This document shows positions 46,398 to 58,610 of a stretch of DNA of 64,000 bases, piece after piece. The notes below the pieces were generated by a model. That model saw nothing but the letters and a program-made list of their open reading frames with translations, was not told where the DNA came from and ran no database searches. The position numbers and the translations under genes were made by a program. The first letter of the stretch is position 1; each line of letters starts with the position of its first letter. Source of the stretch: Topomyia yanbarensis (Eukaryota; Arthropoda; Insecta; Diptera; Culicidae); the NCBI RefSeq assembly GCF_030247195.1, contig NC_080670.1, forward strand, positions 38,159,934 through 38,223,933, written 5' to 3'.

Positions 46398-48200
46398 TGT
46401 CATTCCGTGCCGGGGAAGGATGATTTATGTTTGACTGTGGTAGTTTTTAAGTGGTTCAGCAAGGAAAGTTTGTTGGGAATAATTGCGAATGAGTAACTTC
46501 GTCCGGAATTATTACAGCAATTAACATTGCTGTTAGTACAAAGTGGTATTGTAGTTTCGAAACATTACTAAAATAACATGGTGAATATTAGAGATTCAAA
46601 TAAAAAGTTTTTGAAATTATGAGCTGTTGTCCAAGACTTATTCTGGTTGCAGAAGAAGATGAATGTCGTAAAATGATTTTAAGACTGTTCAATTAAACTT
46701 TACTTCCAGCGATTTATGGTGCTATCAAATCGCGAAACCTAACATTACCAATGGAAATAACCTCGACTCTGTCAGTTTTTTTCACTACGGGTAAAAAAAT
46801 CACATGCTTTGTTTTTCTTAGCAGCCACTCTCAGTTGTTTGTTTTCTAAACCACTTACGGGCCCACTCGAAGATCCGATTGAATCAAAATTAGGTTTTAT
46901 TGGAGCTACTCGTTGAGTGTTTGGTATAAAAATGGTAGATACTTTAATAGACCCTTCAGCTGCAGCTGAGCAATCATCGTTTATCTTTATTCCATTTATT
47001 ATTGACAAATATAATTTCAGACAAGTCTCAGCGCGGGGAATATGAAATAAACTAAATCGAAAAGTCCTTCGCTGGAGTTGACATTGCATGCTCAGTTAAT
47101 TCGATATGGCTCTTTAGTGTCCTTCCTCCTTACTGATTCAACGATCAACAAACCGGTACCTGGCTTCGTCTTGTTTTTAATCAATATTTTTCACGTATCA
47201 GCATAGGCATCCGTGTGCTACTTTGAGGCATCCAACTGAGCAGCGAAGCCATAATTGGGCCCCGCAATAAAAAACAACAGGTCTTCCGTTCCTTAGGATG
47301 GTAATTATTTGATGAAGTAGAAAGTGGTGTCGGATGGTATGCAATCTCAACTGAACTGTGACACTGAAGATGCGTTGAATGGCGCGAAAAGTTTTCTGGG
47401 GATGGTTTGGGATGATTATTCGAATAATTAGTAAATATGTTCATAAACTCATGCTTTGGTGAGTCGATTAGTCGATTATTGTGATGAACTCGTTTTTAAG
47501 ATTCTGGAGAAGATGAATTGAAGATAATCAAGCAAACACATTCAGATCTCGAAGCATAGTAAATGTCAATTGATAATCTCAATGTTATACACACGTAAGG
47601 CAAAGAAACGTCTTCACGCTTTTAATTTTTGGGTTCTTGATATCAAGCTGAAAAGCAATGATCGATGCTCAGAATGGTCACGTCATCCAGCTCATGAGTC
47701 CCGCCAAAATCCTGAACAGAATTTGTATCCTAGTTCTTAACAAAATTGTAGAAAAACTCTGAGAAGGCTCCCATTAATAACATGAGCAGGATCCAATCGG
47801 TATTCTGAGCAAACTTTCGACAGAACTTAGAACAGGTTGCCGTGATAATCCTGGTTGAGATTCCATTAAAGAAAAGCAAAAGCCGGCTCTAAAGCAATTG
47901 AGCCAATATGTTTTAATTCCTGATAGAGGAACCGAGTTCTGTTAAATGATGTCAAAAAGGTCGCAGCTGATTACCCCTCCGAAAGGCTGAATGGATTTAC
48001 GGTATTGTATTGCAATATAGCATGTGCCAGTTTGTAGAAACTTAGTGTTAAATAGTCTAGTAAAGGTTGTAGATCTAGTCAAATACAACACAAAACAACG
48101 GTTGATCAATTTATTTTTTAAATATTGTTTTGTGTTGCTTTCGATGAATCTAGTAACTTGAAATGTATAAAAACACTGTGACAGAGTGTTATCAACAATT
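46398..48200. other. Host intron, no recognisable element
   Basis: Minus-strand open frames at 46772-47089 and 47181-47444 have no family motif and no fitting splice pair, so they are not called as exons. Confidence 0.45.
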
Positions 48201-50459
48201 AATACCAGTTTAACCTGTTTTAATGCGTCAGCTCGAAAAATAGCTATTCGTATTCTACCGGCGAAATTACAAATACGCTAGCAAACGCGACATATTAACG
48301 TCCATGCGATAAAAAGAATGAGCATAATAACCTACAAACGCTCGAGCTTTTCTCGATAATACAAACCCGCTCGCAAACGTCCAATATCTCGCAATCGACA
48401 AAAAGGCCCGGAGATTAAGTCGACGTGTTAAGCACTTACGAATTTATAAAAGCGGTCTCAAGTGCCAACATACGAACGGCCACCCTCGAGCGACAGGGGT
48501 ATAGGTATAGGCCACCTTTTGCCGTTTTTTGCTTAAACTCCGGACTGGGTCGGGTTCTATCCCCAACCGCTGTCTGTTCGTTCACTTCGACAGGTTGATG
48601 GATTGCAGCCTGTCTCAGTTTCGTTTCGAGCGGGAGTGGCATTAGTGAAGATCGGCTAGGATCTGTGGTCGTATGCTGACAGGTAAGGGGGACAAACGAC
48701 GCGCACGTGAATCTGCTGATGTATCTGCCTTGCAGAGTGAATTTTACGGTACAGTTAATGGTTATTTTGGGCAGCTCAAAATTATTTCTTGGTTTTCTTT
48801 AGTAGATTCGGTTTGTATACAACAACCGTCGATTAATATTTTTTTCTCAATAATTAGTTGTACGGAAACCAGCCCGAATAGGACTGTAATCTGACTAGTA
48901 TCGATGATCTCGGGTCAATACGTACTGAAAATCATGTGCATCAGGTTAACGATCCTTTGCATTTCCCTTCAGTGTACGTGTATTTCACAAACAATCCGAT
49001 ATGGAAATAGGAAACACTTTCCTATATTTATAACATCTCGAGCTACCATAACTCTTGTTCTGTACAACGTATTATCACTCGGTAGTTTTCAATCCAATAA
49101 ATATATTGTAGAGAAGCAATAGCGAAATTTGTCTGAATACTGTCGCAATAAGTAGTCCGGCCCATTATGCAGATAAGATTAGCTTTTCTAGGCAATACTC
49201 GGCTATCTGGAGTTCAAATTGCTTTTGTTTAGAAAACATAGGATACTCTCGGTAGCCGGCTACCCAGAGTTTAAAAAGAGATAAAAACTAAACAAGATCT
49301 TTTCCTTTTCAAGTGATCGTGTGCTCGAAAACCAACTACACTACTACCTAATAGGCCATGCATCGCTTGCTTGGAGCGTATCCTATCCTTCCCCGTGAAC
49401 GATGGAGATGGGGTCGGCCGGCAATGATGGCTATCATGCTGGTGAGGTTTTAATGTGGGTCGAATTGGTATGAATTCTCACTCACCCACCGCTTCCTAAG
49501 CATCTCTGATTAGATAATCAGCAGTCAAACATGATGAAGTCGGCATGTAATCCGACAAAATCATCGTCACAACGCAACGCAACAAGACAAATCTCAGGGC
49601 GTCACAGTTACATATTTCAGTGAGATTAGGGAGCTCACTTTCTTACTTCATCTGAACCGTACACTATGAAATTAAACGTCAGAATGACGGTCCGCTCGAA
49701 CATTCAAAAACCCACGCGAATATGCAAATGGCCCCTAAATTCTTTACCTAAAAAAAAGAAACAAACTTATATACACTAGAAGTCTCAAGCCTTATACCTT
49801 AGTGACACTCACTAAGGAGGAGCTCACTCCTTTTTAGATCTGAACCGCACACTCCAAATCGTGGTTTGCGCGAACATTCAAAAGCTCACGCGAATATGCA
49901 AGCAGTAATACGGTTACACAAACTAATTTATAATATCATAGAATACGACCGTGATCACAGAGACAAGCAACTACGATCATCCACGAAAACCTACGCCCGT
50001 GATCTTGCAACCATAAAAGCGCGTATGTGATTAAGTGAACGTTTTAACACCAGCGAGTTTAAAAGCGCGGTCTCAAGTGCGATTATACAAACAGCAGCCT
50101 AGATCCATGCCCTCAGTTGGACCATTAACACACTCAAAATTAAACATCAGGCTCGCGGCTCGCGCAAATACTCAAATACAAATACTTGCCCTTAACACGC
50201 AAAACGGTTTAGTCCAATTTTTATTGCATAATACCAGGCGTTTGGTTTCTTGAACCAAAAGACAAGAGTTCGTCTTCGCTTTCTCGTCAGCAAACCAGAG
50301 TTATATTTGCTTCCCGGGACATCACTCGGGACATGTGGCTTTAGGCGTTCACATATGTCGTGTGAACTGTTTGGAATTTTTTGTGTCTAACTAGTGCTAA
50401 TTTGGGTACTAGTTTAGATACATCGTCTAACTAGACACCCAGATGGTGCTAGTTACTGA
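48200..50459. repeat. Dispersed degenerate repeats
   Basis: Related words recur: 'aaaagcggtctcaagtgc' type at 48448, 50061 and 57227; 'gcgaacattcaaaa' then 'cacgcgaatatgcaa' at about 49700 and 49875, with a variant at 50160. The blocks around 48300, 49960 and 51620 also share 'cgctcg' or 'gatcttgcaa'-type wording. This points to an old, broken repeat family. No gene is supported. Confidence 0.45.
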
Positions 50460-51415
50460 CGAGATGAATTCTGCATTCTCTTCGACATCTGGAATACCTC
50501 AAGGAAGCCACTTGGGACCGTTGATGTTTCTGATATACTTCAATGATGTACATCTAATTTTGAAGACTCCACGATTATCGGTCGCAGATGACCAAGATTT
50601 TTCGCCTAATTCGTTCAATTGAAGATTGCAGAGTTCTCCAACAGCAGCTTCAAGTCCTTGCTGATTGGTGCAATACGAACCGCATGTATGTAAACCCGAA
50701 GAAGTGCTCGGTAATATCTTTTTCACGGAAGAAGGATTCGATTTATTTTAACTACCGTCTACTAGAGACAGAAATCGAACGTGTCAGTCACGTGAAGGAT
50801 CTGGGAGTGATTCTGGATTCTCAACTTACGTTTAAACAACACGTATCCTATGCAGTAGGTAAAGCGTCTCGAGCGCTGGGATGCATATTCAGGATAGCCA
50901 AAAACTTTACGGATGTTTATTGTCTTAAATCGTTGTACTGTTCTTTATCCCGATCAATTCTAGAATATTGCCCTGAGTGGGGAGCCCGAACTATAATAAT
51001 GGCGTTGAAAGAATTGAAAGTGTGCAGCGACGCTTTTTACGTTTTGCGCTCTGTAGATTGCCGTGGAGAGATCCTGTCCGACTACCTAGCTATGAAAACC
51101 GATGTCAGCTGATTCAACTCAAGCCCCTACATGTTCGATGGAATACCGCAAGAGCTTTGTTCATCGCTGACACTCTGCAAGGCCGTATAGATGCCCCAGC
51201 TATTTTGGAACAAACGTCGCACCTCGAGCACTACGTAACAACAATATGTTCCGGTTGCCATTGCGACGCACAAATTATAGTATGTATGGAGCCATCACTG
51301 GTCTGCAACGAATTTTCAACCAGGTAGCTTCAGCATTTGATTTCAACGTTTCTCGACATACTCTGCGTGTACGTTTCTCCAGATTGTTTAATCATTTCGT
51401 TAACAACACTTGACC
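50460..51415 (+). pseudogene. Jockey/CR1-group non-LTR reverse transcriptase relic
   Basis: The fragment begins inside the RT at FSSTSGIPQGSHLGPLMF. A VADD near 50583 stands where the catalytic FADD/YADD belongs; a two-base loss directly after it shifts the frame. Then LADWCNTNRMYVNPKKCSVISF, HVKDLGVILDSQLTFKQHV and RSILEYC follow. A further shift leads to NNGVERIESVQRRFLRFALCRLPW and SRHTLRVRFSRLFNHFV, the C-terminal region. The endonuclease and N-terminal RT are absent. The clade is given broadly because Jockey and CR1 types share these blocks. No poly-A is obvious at its end near 51415-51530. Confidence 0.75.
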
Positions 51416-52195
51416 TTTTTATTCTTTGTTTGTAATTATTGTATGATTATTGTTTTTATGTGCGACTTGAGTATTAGAAATAAGATTAGTATTTAGGCTA
51501 ACATCATTGGGGCTTTGATATGCCTGTTGATGTATTAAACAAAATAATCAAAATAAACAGAAACACAAAAAAACAAAACTTAATTAATACTCAAAGACGC
51601 TATGTTAACATACAAACGCTCGAACCGTTCGCGATCGTCCTACGCTCGCGATCTAGCAAACATGAAAACACACCTCTGCACAATGTTTTGTTTTGGAAAA
51701 ACGTGCGATAAAGTATTGACACAAATAAAAAGGAAAAGTGCACAAAAATGATGTCTTCTCGGACAGTTTACGATGATCCAAGACCTTCATTTTCAGGATG
51801 TCGGTTCAGTGATTGATCCCCCATGAAGGGAGATTTTTTAAGGCTTGAAAAACATGCTGATATCTTCAAAAATGTCACTCAAGACAAAAAACCTATATTT
51901 ATAATACACTCGAAGTTGTAGACTGCTGTTTGTGAATGACCCGTCAAAAACGTTTTTCAACATAACTTCTTAAATATTACAGATAAAGCTATCTTCCAGA
52001 AGAGAGAGATTTTGTGAATTAGAAGCTATTGGATAGATTTTGAAAAAACTTATCGAAAGTTTCATTAGTAATAACTTTTGAACAGGCAAAAATGGGCAGC
52101 ATTTTGCAATTAGAAGCGCAATATTAATTCCATAAATATCAATGGGTTTTATTTGCCTCTCGTAGTCTCCAGTAGAGTAGAGACGATTAGAAAAA
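51416..52195. other. No recognisable feature
   Basis: AT-rich sequence. 51500-51710 may include the 3' untranslated region of the preceding RT relic; not provable here. Confidence 0.4.
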
Positions 52196-52353
52196 AAATG
52201 TTTTTGGGTATGGCATAGCGTAGTTGGTAAATCAATTTCCTTGTACGCAGCTTACCTGGGTTCGATTCCCAACCCCGCAAATAGGGTTAGAGATTTTTGA
52301 AAGAGATTTTTTTAACCCGAAAAAAGAGGGGAATCTATAGTCAAAATGAAAAA
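52196..52353 (+). mobile_element. Feilai-like tRNA-derived SINE, copy 1
   Basis: The head contains box A-like 'tagcgtagttggtaaatc' and box B-like 'gggttcgattcccaac'. A body with 'taacccgaaaaaagagggga' follows, then an A-rich tail with C interruptions. These match the tRNA-related SINE described from Aedes aegypti (Feilai). Target duplications are unclear because of T-rich and A-rich flanks. Confidence 0.8.
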
Positions 52354-52959
52354 AAAACAAAAAAAAACAACGTTTTTCAAAAAATGTCCAATAATCTTTA
52401 GAAATGCTCGAGATATAAATAAATAGCATAAATTCTTCCAATATATAAGACTCGTATTTGAAAAAGATATTTGATCAAAATATCCAAATGTAACGAGCGA
52501 TAGCTCCTAAAGTATTCAAAGAAGAGACTTAGCGATGATAATCGTGAAAGCAATCTCCACAACTTTTCCGACGACGTCAACTCATGACATCTACCAAAAA
52601 ATAAAATTAATTGAAAAATCTCACTTCTAGGAGTATTAATCACGAAAATCAGCAGCAAATGACAGACCTTGATATAACTATATATTTTTTCAAACCTTGC
52701 CGAATTACATCGAAAAAATATGAGATAAGCCAATGTTGTCCATTTTGATATTACAAACTTTTTTTTGCGGAACATGCGGATCTTGTCAGGATGATATATA
52801 AAAAGATATATTAAAAAATTTGCTTTTAAGGGGTTCTCCTCACACAAACAAGGAGCAATACTGTTGCAGGGTATTACAGATACGGAGTTTGTGTTTTTTT
52901 TCAGCGAAGATGTTGCCAAAAGTATGCGCTACAACCTTGCCGAAAACATAATCTTAATA

Positions 52960-53065
52960 TATGGTCGGTGTTAGGTCAAACCGAACTAAGTGACATTTTA
53001 ATGTTTTCAAGAAAAATGAGTTTAAAGTTTGAATCGCAGCATCCCTTACATTAATAATGGGAAAA
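52960..53065. mobile_element. Left half of a split TIR MITE
   Basis: It starts with TA then TGGTCGGTGTTAGGTCA and follows the left part of the 2463-3640 element up to 'catt(a)ataatgggaaa'. The remainder of the same copy appears to resume at 56909. See findings. Confidence 0.7.
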
Positions 53066-53284
53066 TAATGTAAAAAGTAAGGCGAGATAAAACGGCGTGT
53101 TAGGTTGCGAGTAGGATTTTCTATGGTTTGCTAAAGTCCTGTAGCCTACATACGTGCACAATACTTGCTCTATATAAAACACCGATGGCTCCCTGCTTCA
53201 TAAGGCATTGAAGGAAGTAGACCATCGAGTGCTGGATAAGTGTGTTTAAGAAAAAAAACTGCATTCTGTACTCGGCGGCACAGT

Positions 53285-53550
53285 AGTAACTGGAAGATGG
53301 CGCAGACCCATTAATCACGAGATGTACCAAGTATACAAAAATGCTGACATTGGAAGACCGATAAGACAAGGTAGACTTCGGTGGATTGGTCATGTAGCGC
53401 GAAAGCCGGAAGAGATATCAGCCAAAGTTATGCTCAGCAGAGAACCTAGAAGAGGGGCAGACCCCACCCGCGCTGACTGGGTGCAATCGTGGAAGATGCG
53501 CGTGTGTTGGGCGTTCAGGAAGACTGGAGCATGGTGGCTCAGGATCAAGT
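53285..53550 (+). pseudogene. RTE-like RT C-terminal fragment
   Basis: The open frame reads TGRWRRPINHEMYQVYKNADIG, GRLRWIGHVARKPEE and ...SREPRRGADPTRADWVQSW. The GRLRW-GHVAR block and Arg-rich end are typical of the C-terminus of RTE/BovB-type elements. The same residues occur in copy 2 (IGRLRWAGHVARM) and in the relic at 12.1 kb. No RT core is attached. It lies inside the nest that splits the 52.96/56.9 kb MITE. Confidence 0.72.
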
Positions 53551-54246
53551 GATCCGGATATCTAAAATACATTCGGGCATGTTTCGAACACTCGTATTGT
53601 TCGGCCATCGGCCGGTGATGATGATGTCAAAAACCGTCGAATAAAGCGGTTTTTTGCCCTGTTTTTATACGGATTTCGAAAAAAGGTTTTTAAATTTTTT
53701 CCGCAGTACGTATCTCTCCGAATATCTCCCATATAATAAAAAAGACACAAGGGTAAAATAATAATAGAATTCAATATAAGGTAAATAAATTACACTAAAT
53801 ACTAATCCAATCATATTTAAACGTTCCTCAATTACGGTAATTCGGTCAAACTACCGAATGAACGGAATCCATCTCATTCAGTTAATCGATAAAGATTCGA
53901 TATTCGACTAAATGGCATTCGACCAAATTGCATTAGGTCGGGTAACCCGTTTTCCCAATTGGCTCTTTGCCAAGCGATTCATTTGGTCTATTGATCCTCT
54001 CTGTCCAATATCAGTACACAAAATGGCGTTATAAGGCAGTGGAAACTATATTGCCACCTTTTCGATTTGTTCATAACGTAGGAATATGAAGTGAGAAGTG
54101 TTCCAATCTTATGAAATCTAATTGTTAGGAGTCTGGCAACTCTTCTTATTACTTTTTATTGAGATGCAGTGAAAAGTGTCAGATTGGTGAAGAGTTTTTT
54201 GAAAAAAAAAAATACGGCGTTTTCCTTTTGGACAATAAAATTAGGT
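53551..54246. other. No recognisable feature
   Basis: AT-rich filler between the RTE fragment and the second SINE; no motif recognised. Confidence 0.45.
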
Positions 54247-54408
54247 GGGTGTGCGTAGCGTAGTTGGTAAATCGATTGCCTTGTACGCAGCGCACCTGGG
54301 TTCGAGTCCCGACCCCGCACATAGAATTAGAAATTTTTCATAAAAAATTTTTCTAACCCGAAGAGGCGAATAACCTTAAGATTAAAACCTCTATAATCGA
54401 AATAAAAA
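54247..54408 (+). mobile_element. Feilai-like tRNA-derived SINE, copy 2, with target duplication
   Basis: Contains gcgtagcgtagttggtaaat, 'gggttcgagtcccgacc', a hairpin-like body and ...'aacctctataatcga' before an A-rich tail. A direct repeat ataaaattaggt lies on both sides (ending at 54246 and at 54421), which fits L1/RTE-type retrotransposition. It is better preserved than copy 1. Confidence 0.87.
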
Positions 54409-55372
54409 AATAAAATTAGGTCGATTTTGAAAAAAAAATCTCTAGACCCAATAAGTTGGTGATGCTAATTTGTAAAAACACCTACTTTTAACCTGAAAAT
54501 TTGTTTTATGAGTGGTAAAAATTGCAATGAAAAAAATAAAATGAATGAATGTACGTCTGTAATCTGTGATCTCATTTTTCAACTTATCCTCAGATTCCAG
54601 GGGTTATTTACTGTTAATTAGGTAATATCCAGTAACCCACCCTAATTTCTTTCTGAATTTCTGATCCAGCTCGATTGGTCTTTATCATTGCACCTATCTC
54701 GTTGGAAATACGTCAAACATTACAAAGACTGACGTCTTCTAACGGGCGGTAGTAGTACATTTTCAAAACAGTTTTTATTACGAAATAAATGTAAAAATAT
54801 TCTAAACTAAGTGAGAAAAGCGTGCTTCTATTAATAATAGCCCCAAACTCTGGGCCTTATAAAGGGTTAAGAACGCGTCAGAAAATCTTGATTGACACTC
54901 GTCGACAAAAGTTTGACCAGTAACGCGGGTGACGTCGTGTAAACTGTCGAATACGAATTGCCATTTGTCATAGCTTAATTCAATACATGTAATAAATTAT
55001 CGATTAAAAAAGTTTTATTTCGTTACAAGCCATCTTTTGAAGAAAGCTTCGTTGGCACTAAGTGAACTGACGCTTTATCGAATTGAGCTATCGCCGTAAT
55101 ATTGTAAGACGAGGATTTATGATCATGTTAATCTACAGGTTTTTGCAGCAGGGTAAACAGATATACGAATAATAAAGATCACCAGAGTAATATCAACCTC
55201 TGGCACAAAAGAATAATGTAGTATACAAATCTTAAATATAGGATACACGGAAGATATTGGAAGTAGTAACTAAAATGAATATGGCAGTTTAATAATTGAA
55301 TTATAATTATGGAACATATCAGTAGTATTCGCAATATGGTGAGTATTATATGAAGAGCTTGGAAATAGGGTA
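54409..55372. other. No recognisable feature
   Basis: AT-rich sequence; no repeat pair, RNA or coding motif found. Confidence 0.45.
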
Positions 55373-55690
55373 GACGTGCCCTTATTCATCTCATTAGTCT
55401 GAATGTCACACTGTTTAGTTGATAACTCGACTTAGAGTGACTGGATTGCGTTTAAATAGGTATCATCACCTTTGCTACGTTTCTAAGAAGCAGCATAGTT
55501 TAAATGTTTGCCTGGAAAATGTGAAATGCTCCCGTTTGAGCAAAGCGAAAAGTCGAGTACAACGAACCCTTATTCATCCTACCATTTGAGCTAATGCGTT
55601 CAATAGAGATAGTAGATACTGCTTTAACTAACGTGTTCAAATGGGTGAGATGAATAGAGGTGCTAAGATGAATTAGGGAGCAGTAACCCT
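55373..55690. mobile_element. Possible MITE with TTATTCATCTC-type ends
   Basis: The left end 'gtgcccttattcatctcatt' is mirrored on the right by 'gagatgaatag' and 'gatgaattaggg', and 'gaacccttattcatcc' occurs inside. Arms are imperfect and the limits are approximate. No coding capacity. Confidence 0.4.
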
Positions 55691-55969
55691 AGTTCGAAAC
55701 GTTTCTGAAATTGTATTTATTTATACGGGTCATCATTAAACTTTTTTGTTTCCCCGTGAGCCGACGCCTGGGACTATGCAATATTCCCAAATGGGATTTT
55801 TTTTAGTTCAGATGCATCGTCTAACTAAACACCCAGTTGGTGCTAGTTGCTGACGAGGAGAATCCGAAACACTAAAACAAAAAACTATACTTTATGTAAG
55901 GTCTTGTGTCCTTATGCACAAAAATTTGGCTCTGTCCAAAATTTTCCCATTTGGGAATATTGCATAAAT

Positions 55970-56525
55970 TTTCTGGTTCGGGTCGGGTTCGGGTTTTGAA
56001 ATTTTGAAATTCTCGGGTTCGGGTTTAACAATATTTTCATTCTCGGTTTCGGGTCGGGTTTTTCAACTTTAAAGTGTTCGGGTTCGTGTTTTTTAAATTT
56101 TATAATTTCGGGCTCAGGTCGGGTTCGGGTTTTTCAATTTTCAAACTCTCGGGTTCGGGTTTGAAAAAATTGAAACCCGACCACCTCTATTGCACGCATA
56201 TGGTGTTACTTCAGGTTCGAGTAATTCTATAATTCTTAAATGAGTCCAGGATCCAGTTCGGGTGCCTAAAATTAAAAATCGTCGGGATCTTTGGTTGATT
56301 CTCCGAATTAACAAGTCGCGTTCGGATCGGGTTTCTCAAATTATAGATTTTCTGGTTAGGGTCGGGTTCGGGTTTTGAAATTTTGAAATTCTCGGGTTCG
56401 GGTCGGGTTTAACAATATTTTGATTCGCGGGTACGAGTTTTGAAATTTTTAATTATTCGGGCTCGGGTCGGGTTTTTCAATTTTCAAGCTCTCGGGTTCA
56501 GGTTCGAAAAAATTGAAACCCGACC
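55970..56525. repeat. GGGTTCGGGT-type repeat arrays
   Basis: Two clusters (55970-56175 and 56345-56525) of words like gggtcgggttcgggtttt and ttgaaattctcgggttcggg alternate with AT-rich spacers. A weaker, T-rich relative lies at 57600-57790. The two clusters share the end 'ttgaaacccgaccacctct' (variant 'catctgt'). No gene. Confidence 0.8.
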
Positions 56526-56830
56526 ATCTGTAATCTGACCAAATAATGTCGAGAAAATTGAATAGTAGATTTTTTGAAAATGATGTAATTGCAAATGAGA
56601 GCTTTTCGTTGTTTTTTTTTGTATTTTTCGAATATTACGGAGTTATTATAAAACTTGACTATATTATGTTCTATGAATGTACGATGGTTTTTACTAGCAT
56701 ATTGTTTAAAAAGCTAGAAACAAATGTCAAACCGATCGACTTATCAGCGGAAAAGTAACAATGACAGACTCTTTTGGTGCATTTAGGTTTTCAATAATTA
56801 TGGGTGTTTGGCTCACAGTGTACAACTATT

Positions 56831-56908
56831 CATGTAAAAACAAAAGAATTTAACACCGCCAAGCTAACGCATTTGTGTCTATCAAATAAACGAAATGAAT
56901 AAAAAAAA
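56831..56908 (+). mobile_element. 5'-truncated non-LTR retrotransposon tail, copy 3
   Basis: The last 78 bp of the family found at 43543 and 45261: 'aacaccgccaagctaacg' and 'tgtgtctatcaaataaac', ending in poly-A at 56900-56908. It sits against the right half of the split MITE. Confidence 0.7.
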
Positions 56909-57050
56909 ATTAATTTTGCCATAATTTATGCTTATTGCACCTTTTTCCAAATCTGGCAAAAGTCGAATCTGGCTGAAGAAATTCTTCATCCAGTGCTGTG
57001 AGGTAATGACTTTTTGAGATTTTAGTCTGGTCTGACTAAATACTGACCTA
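56909..57050. mobile_element. Right half of a split TIR MITE
   Basis: From 'attaattttgccataattt' the sequence follows 2568-2590, then jumps to the part after the nested MITE (ccaaatctggcaaaagtcga compared with 3529-3550) and ends in 'gtctggtctgactaaatac', a diverged version of the right TIR. Confidence 0.68.
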
Positions 57051-58117
57051 TGTACTTGCAAGAAAAACAAAAAACTCACTATTAAGGAAGATTAATCAGT
57101 AAAATCACAACACCATATGAAAGGACTTATAATGTCCACAAACTCCTCCGAAGAGGCCCTTGATTCAAACGTAATAATTTAGGCGTAATCCATAGATCAC
57201 ACGATTTCTGGCAAAAAATAAATTGTAAAAGCGGTCTCAAGCTCGTTCCCTCGTGATTATGAAATGTTGACATCTGAACCATACACTCAATATAACAATT
57301 AGAATCACGGATCGCTGCAATTGGCCTAATTCACTGGGCGACATTTTCCATCTCATCTGCAATTGTGGTGAGTGAATCTGACAGGGAACCCTTCCCGAGA
57401 ATCCAGCTGTAAGCTCCAGTTGGACCACTCTCTTTCTTCCGTATGCTTTTTATGGTTCTTTTCGATGCTACTGTCGAGGAGCTTTTTCTTACTCTTTCTT
57501 TTCTTTATGACAAATATCATTTTAAAAAAATAATAGAATACAATAGAATTCTTTGATGTTAACCTTTGAGCATTTTCCAGATTTAGCTATCTATAAAAAA
57601 ATCTTGTTATCTGGTAGGGGTTTTCAAATTTCAAGTTTTCAAAATGTCGGGTTAGAATTTTTCAAATTTGAAAATTTTGGGTCGGAAGCAGGTCTGTCAA
57701 TTTTAAAAATTTTGAGTACGGATCTGATGCGGGGTTTTCAAATTTTAAAAATTTTTCCGTTCGTGTTGGGCTCGGGTTCGAAAGAATCAAGACAAAATTA
57801 GTAAAATCTTTTAAAATTCGCCAATTTAGGGCCACTTCCGTAAACTCAGAGTAGCAGTCAATTATGAAGCTTACAGCTACATTATCAAAATGGGTATCAA
57901 ACTTCCTAGTTTTTTTGGGAGATATCTGCAGGGACGTGTTCGTGACAAAAAGTGACCACAGTCGATCTGCAACAGATTTCGGGTGCTGACCAATTCCAAC
58001 GTTTTTGAAATGCTTAAAAAATGAAATCAAATCCAACTTTTCTAAGTAGTATTAAGTTTAAAAATAAATAAATAAACGAAAACTACGACTCAATGATACC
58101 TTTCTTTCACAGTTCTG
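57051..58117. other. No gene; T-rich repeat at 57600-57790
   Basis: Apart from the faint relative of the 56-kb repeats and one copy of the 'aagcggtctcaag' word at 57229, nothing recognisable. Confidence 0.4.
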
Positions 58118-58610
58118 CTAACTACAATTTCTATATTCAAATTGGTTTCTGTCCCCATTAACATCAATATTCTGCCAAGTATCTATCAGGGATATTCCCT
58201 GCATATCGCAAGCAACATGGATAATCAAGACAAACTCTCGTCGTGTCTCGCGAATCGAGAGTGAAAGCATTCCACCGCAAACTGGTTTGAACAGCACTTC
58301 CAACGTTTGTCGGACCCCGGCCAACCGGTAGGCAGCCGTCAGTAACTTTCTGTGTAGGTCATAAAACCGGTACCGGAGAGCATCTTCATCTCGTGATTGG
58401 ATAACTTTCCACCTCCCGGTAGTTCCTGGCTCGGGCGGCACTCTGTGCCAACTGGAGCCGGTTTTACATAGGTTAGAGCAGAACCGGCCTCCGCCACTAG
58501 GTACTAGGCAGAGGTACTTCTCAAACGAGAGTGAAAACTTGTCGCATAGAAATCGTGATCGAATACGCAGCGAAAAGGGAAAACTTCAGTCCAATGAATG
58601 GTTTGTGTAT
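58118..58610 (-). other. Long open frame of unknown nature
   Basis: On the minus strand a frame stays open for about 165 codons (58610 to 58118) in a patch less AT-rich than its surroundings, but has no ATG near its start. It contains RFCSNLCKTGSSWHR, DALRYRFYDLHRKLLTAAY and RREFVLIIHVACDMQG. I do not recognise a family. It could be a decayed exon, part of an unknown element, or chance. The other two frames are also partly open. It does not supply the missing upstream exon of the host gene: no donor of the right phase was found. Confidence 0.3.

Noticed and set aside
46772..47444. Minus-strand frames as upstream exons of the Osiris-like gene
   Set aside because: No signal peptide or Cys pattern, and no donor leaving one base as the 46332 acceptor requires.
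48430..48690. Possible promoter and first exon: TCAGTT initiator-like word at 48615, ATG at 48673, GTAAGG at 48683, and a GTAAGT donor on the other strand at 48436
   Set aside because: No downstream promoter element at the expected distance, no matching acceptor or coding exon, and the area is built of dispersed repeats.
52222..52290. A functional tRNA gene
   Set aside because: The box A/B head is followed by a SINE body and A-rich tail, and a second diverged copy at 54.25 kb has target duplications, so this is a SINE.
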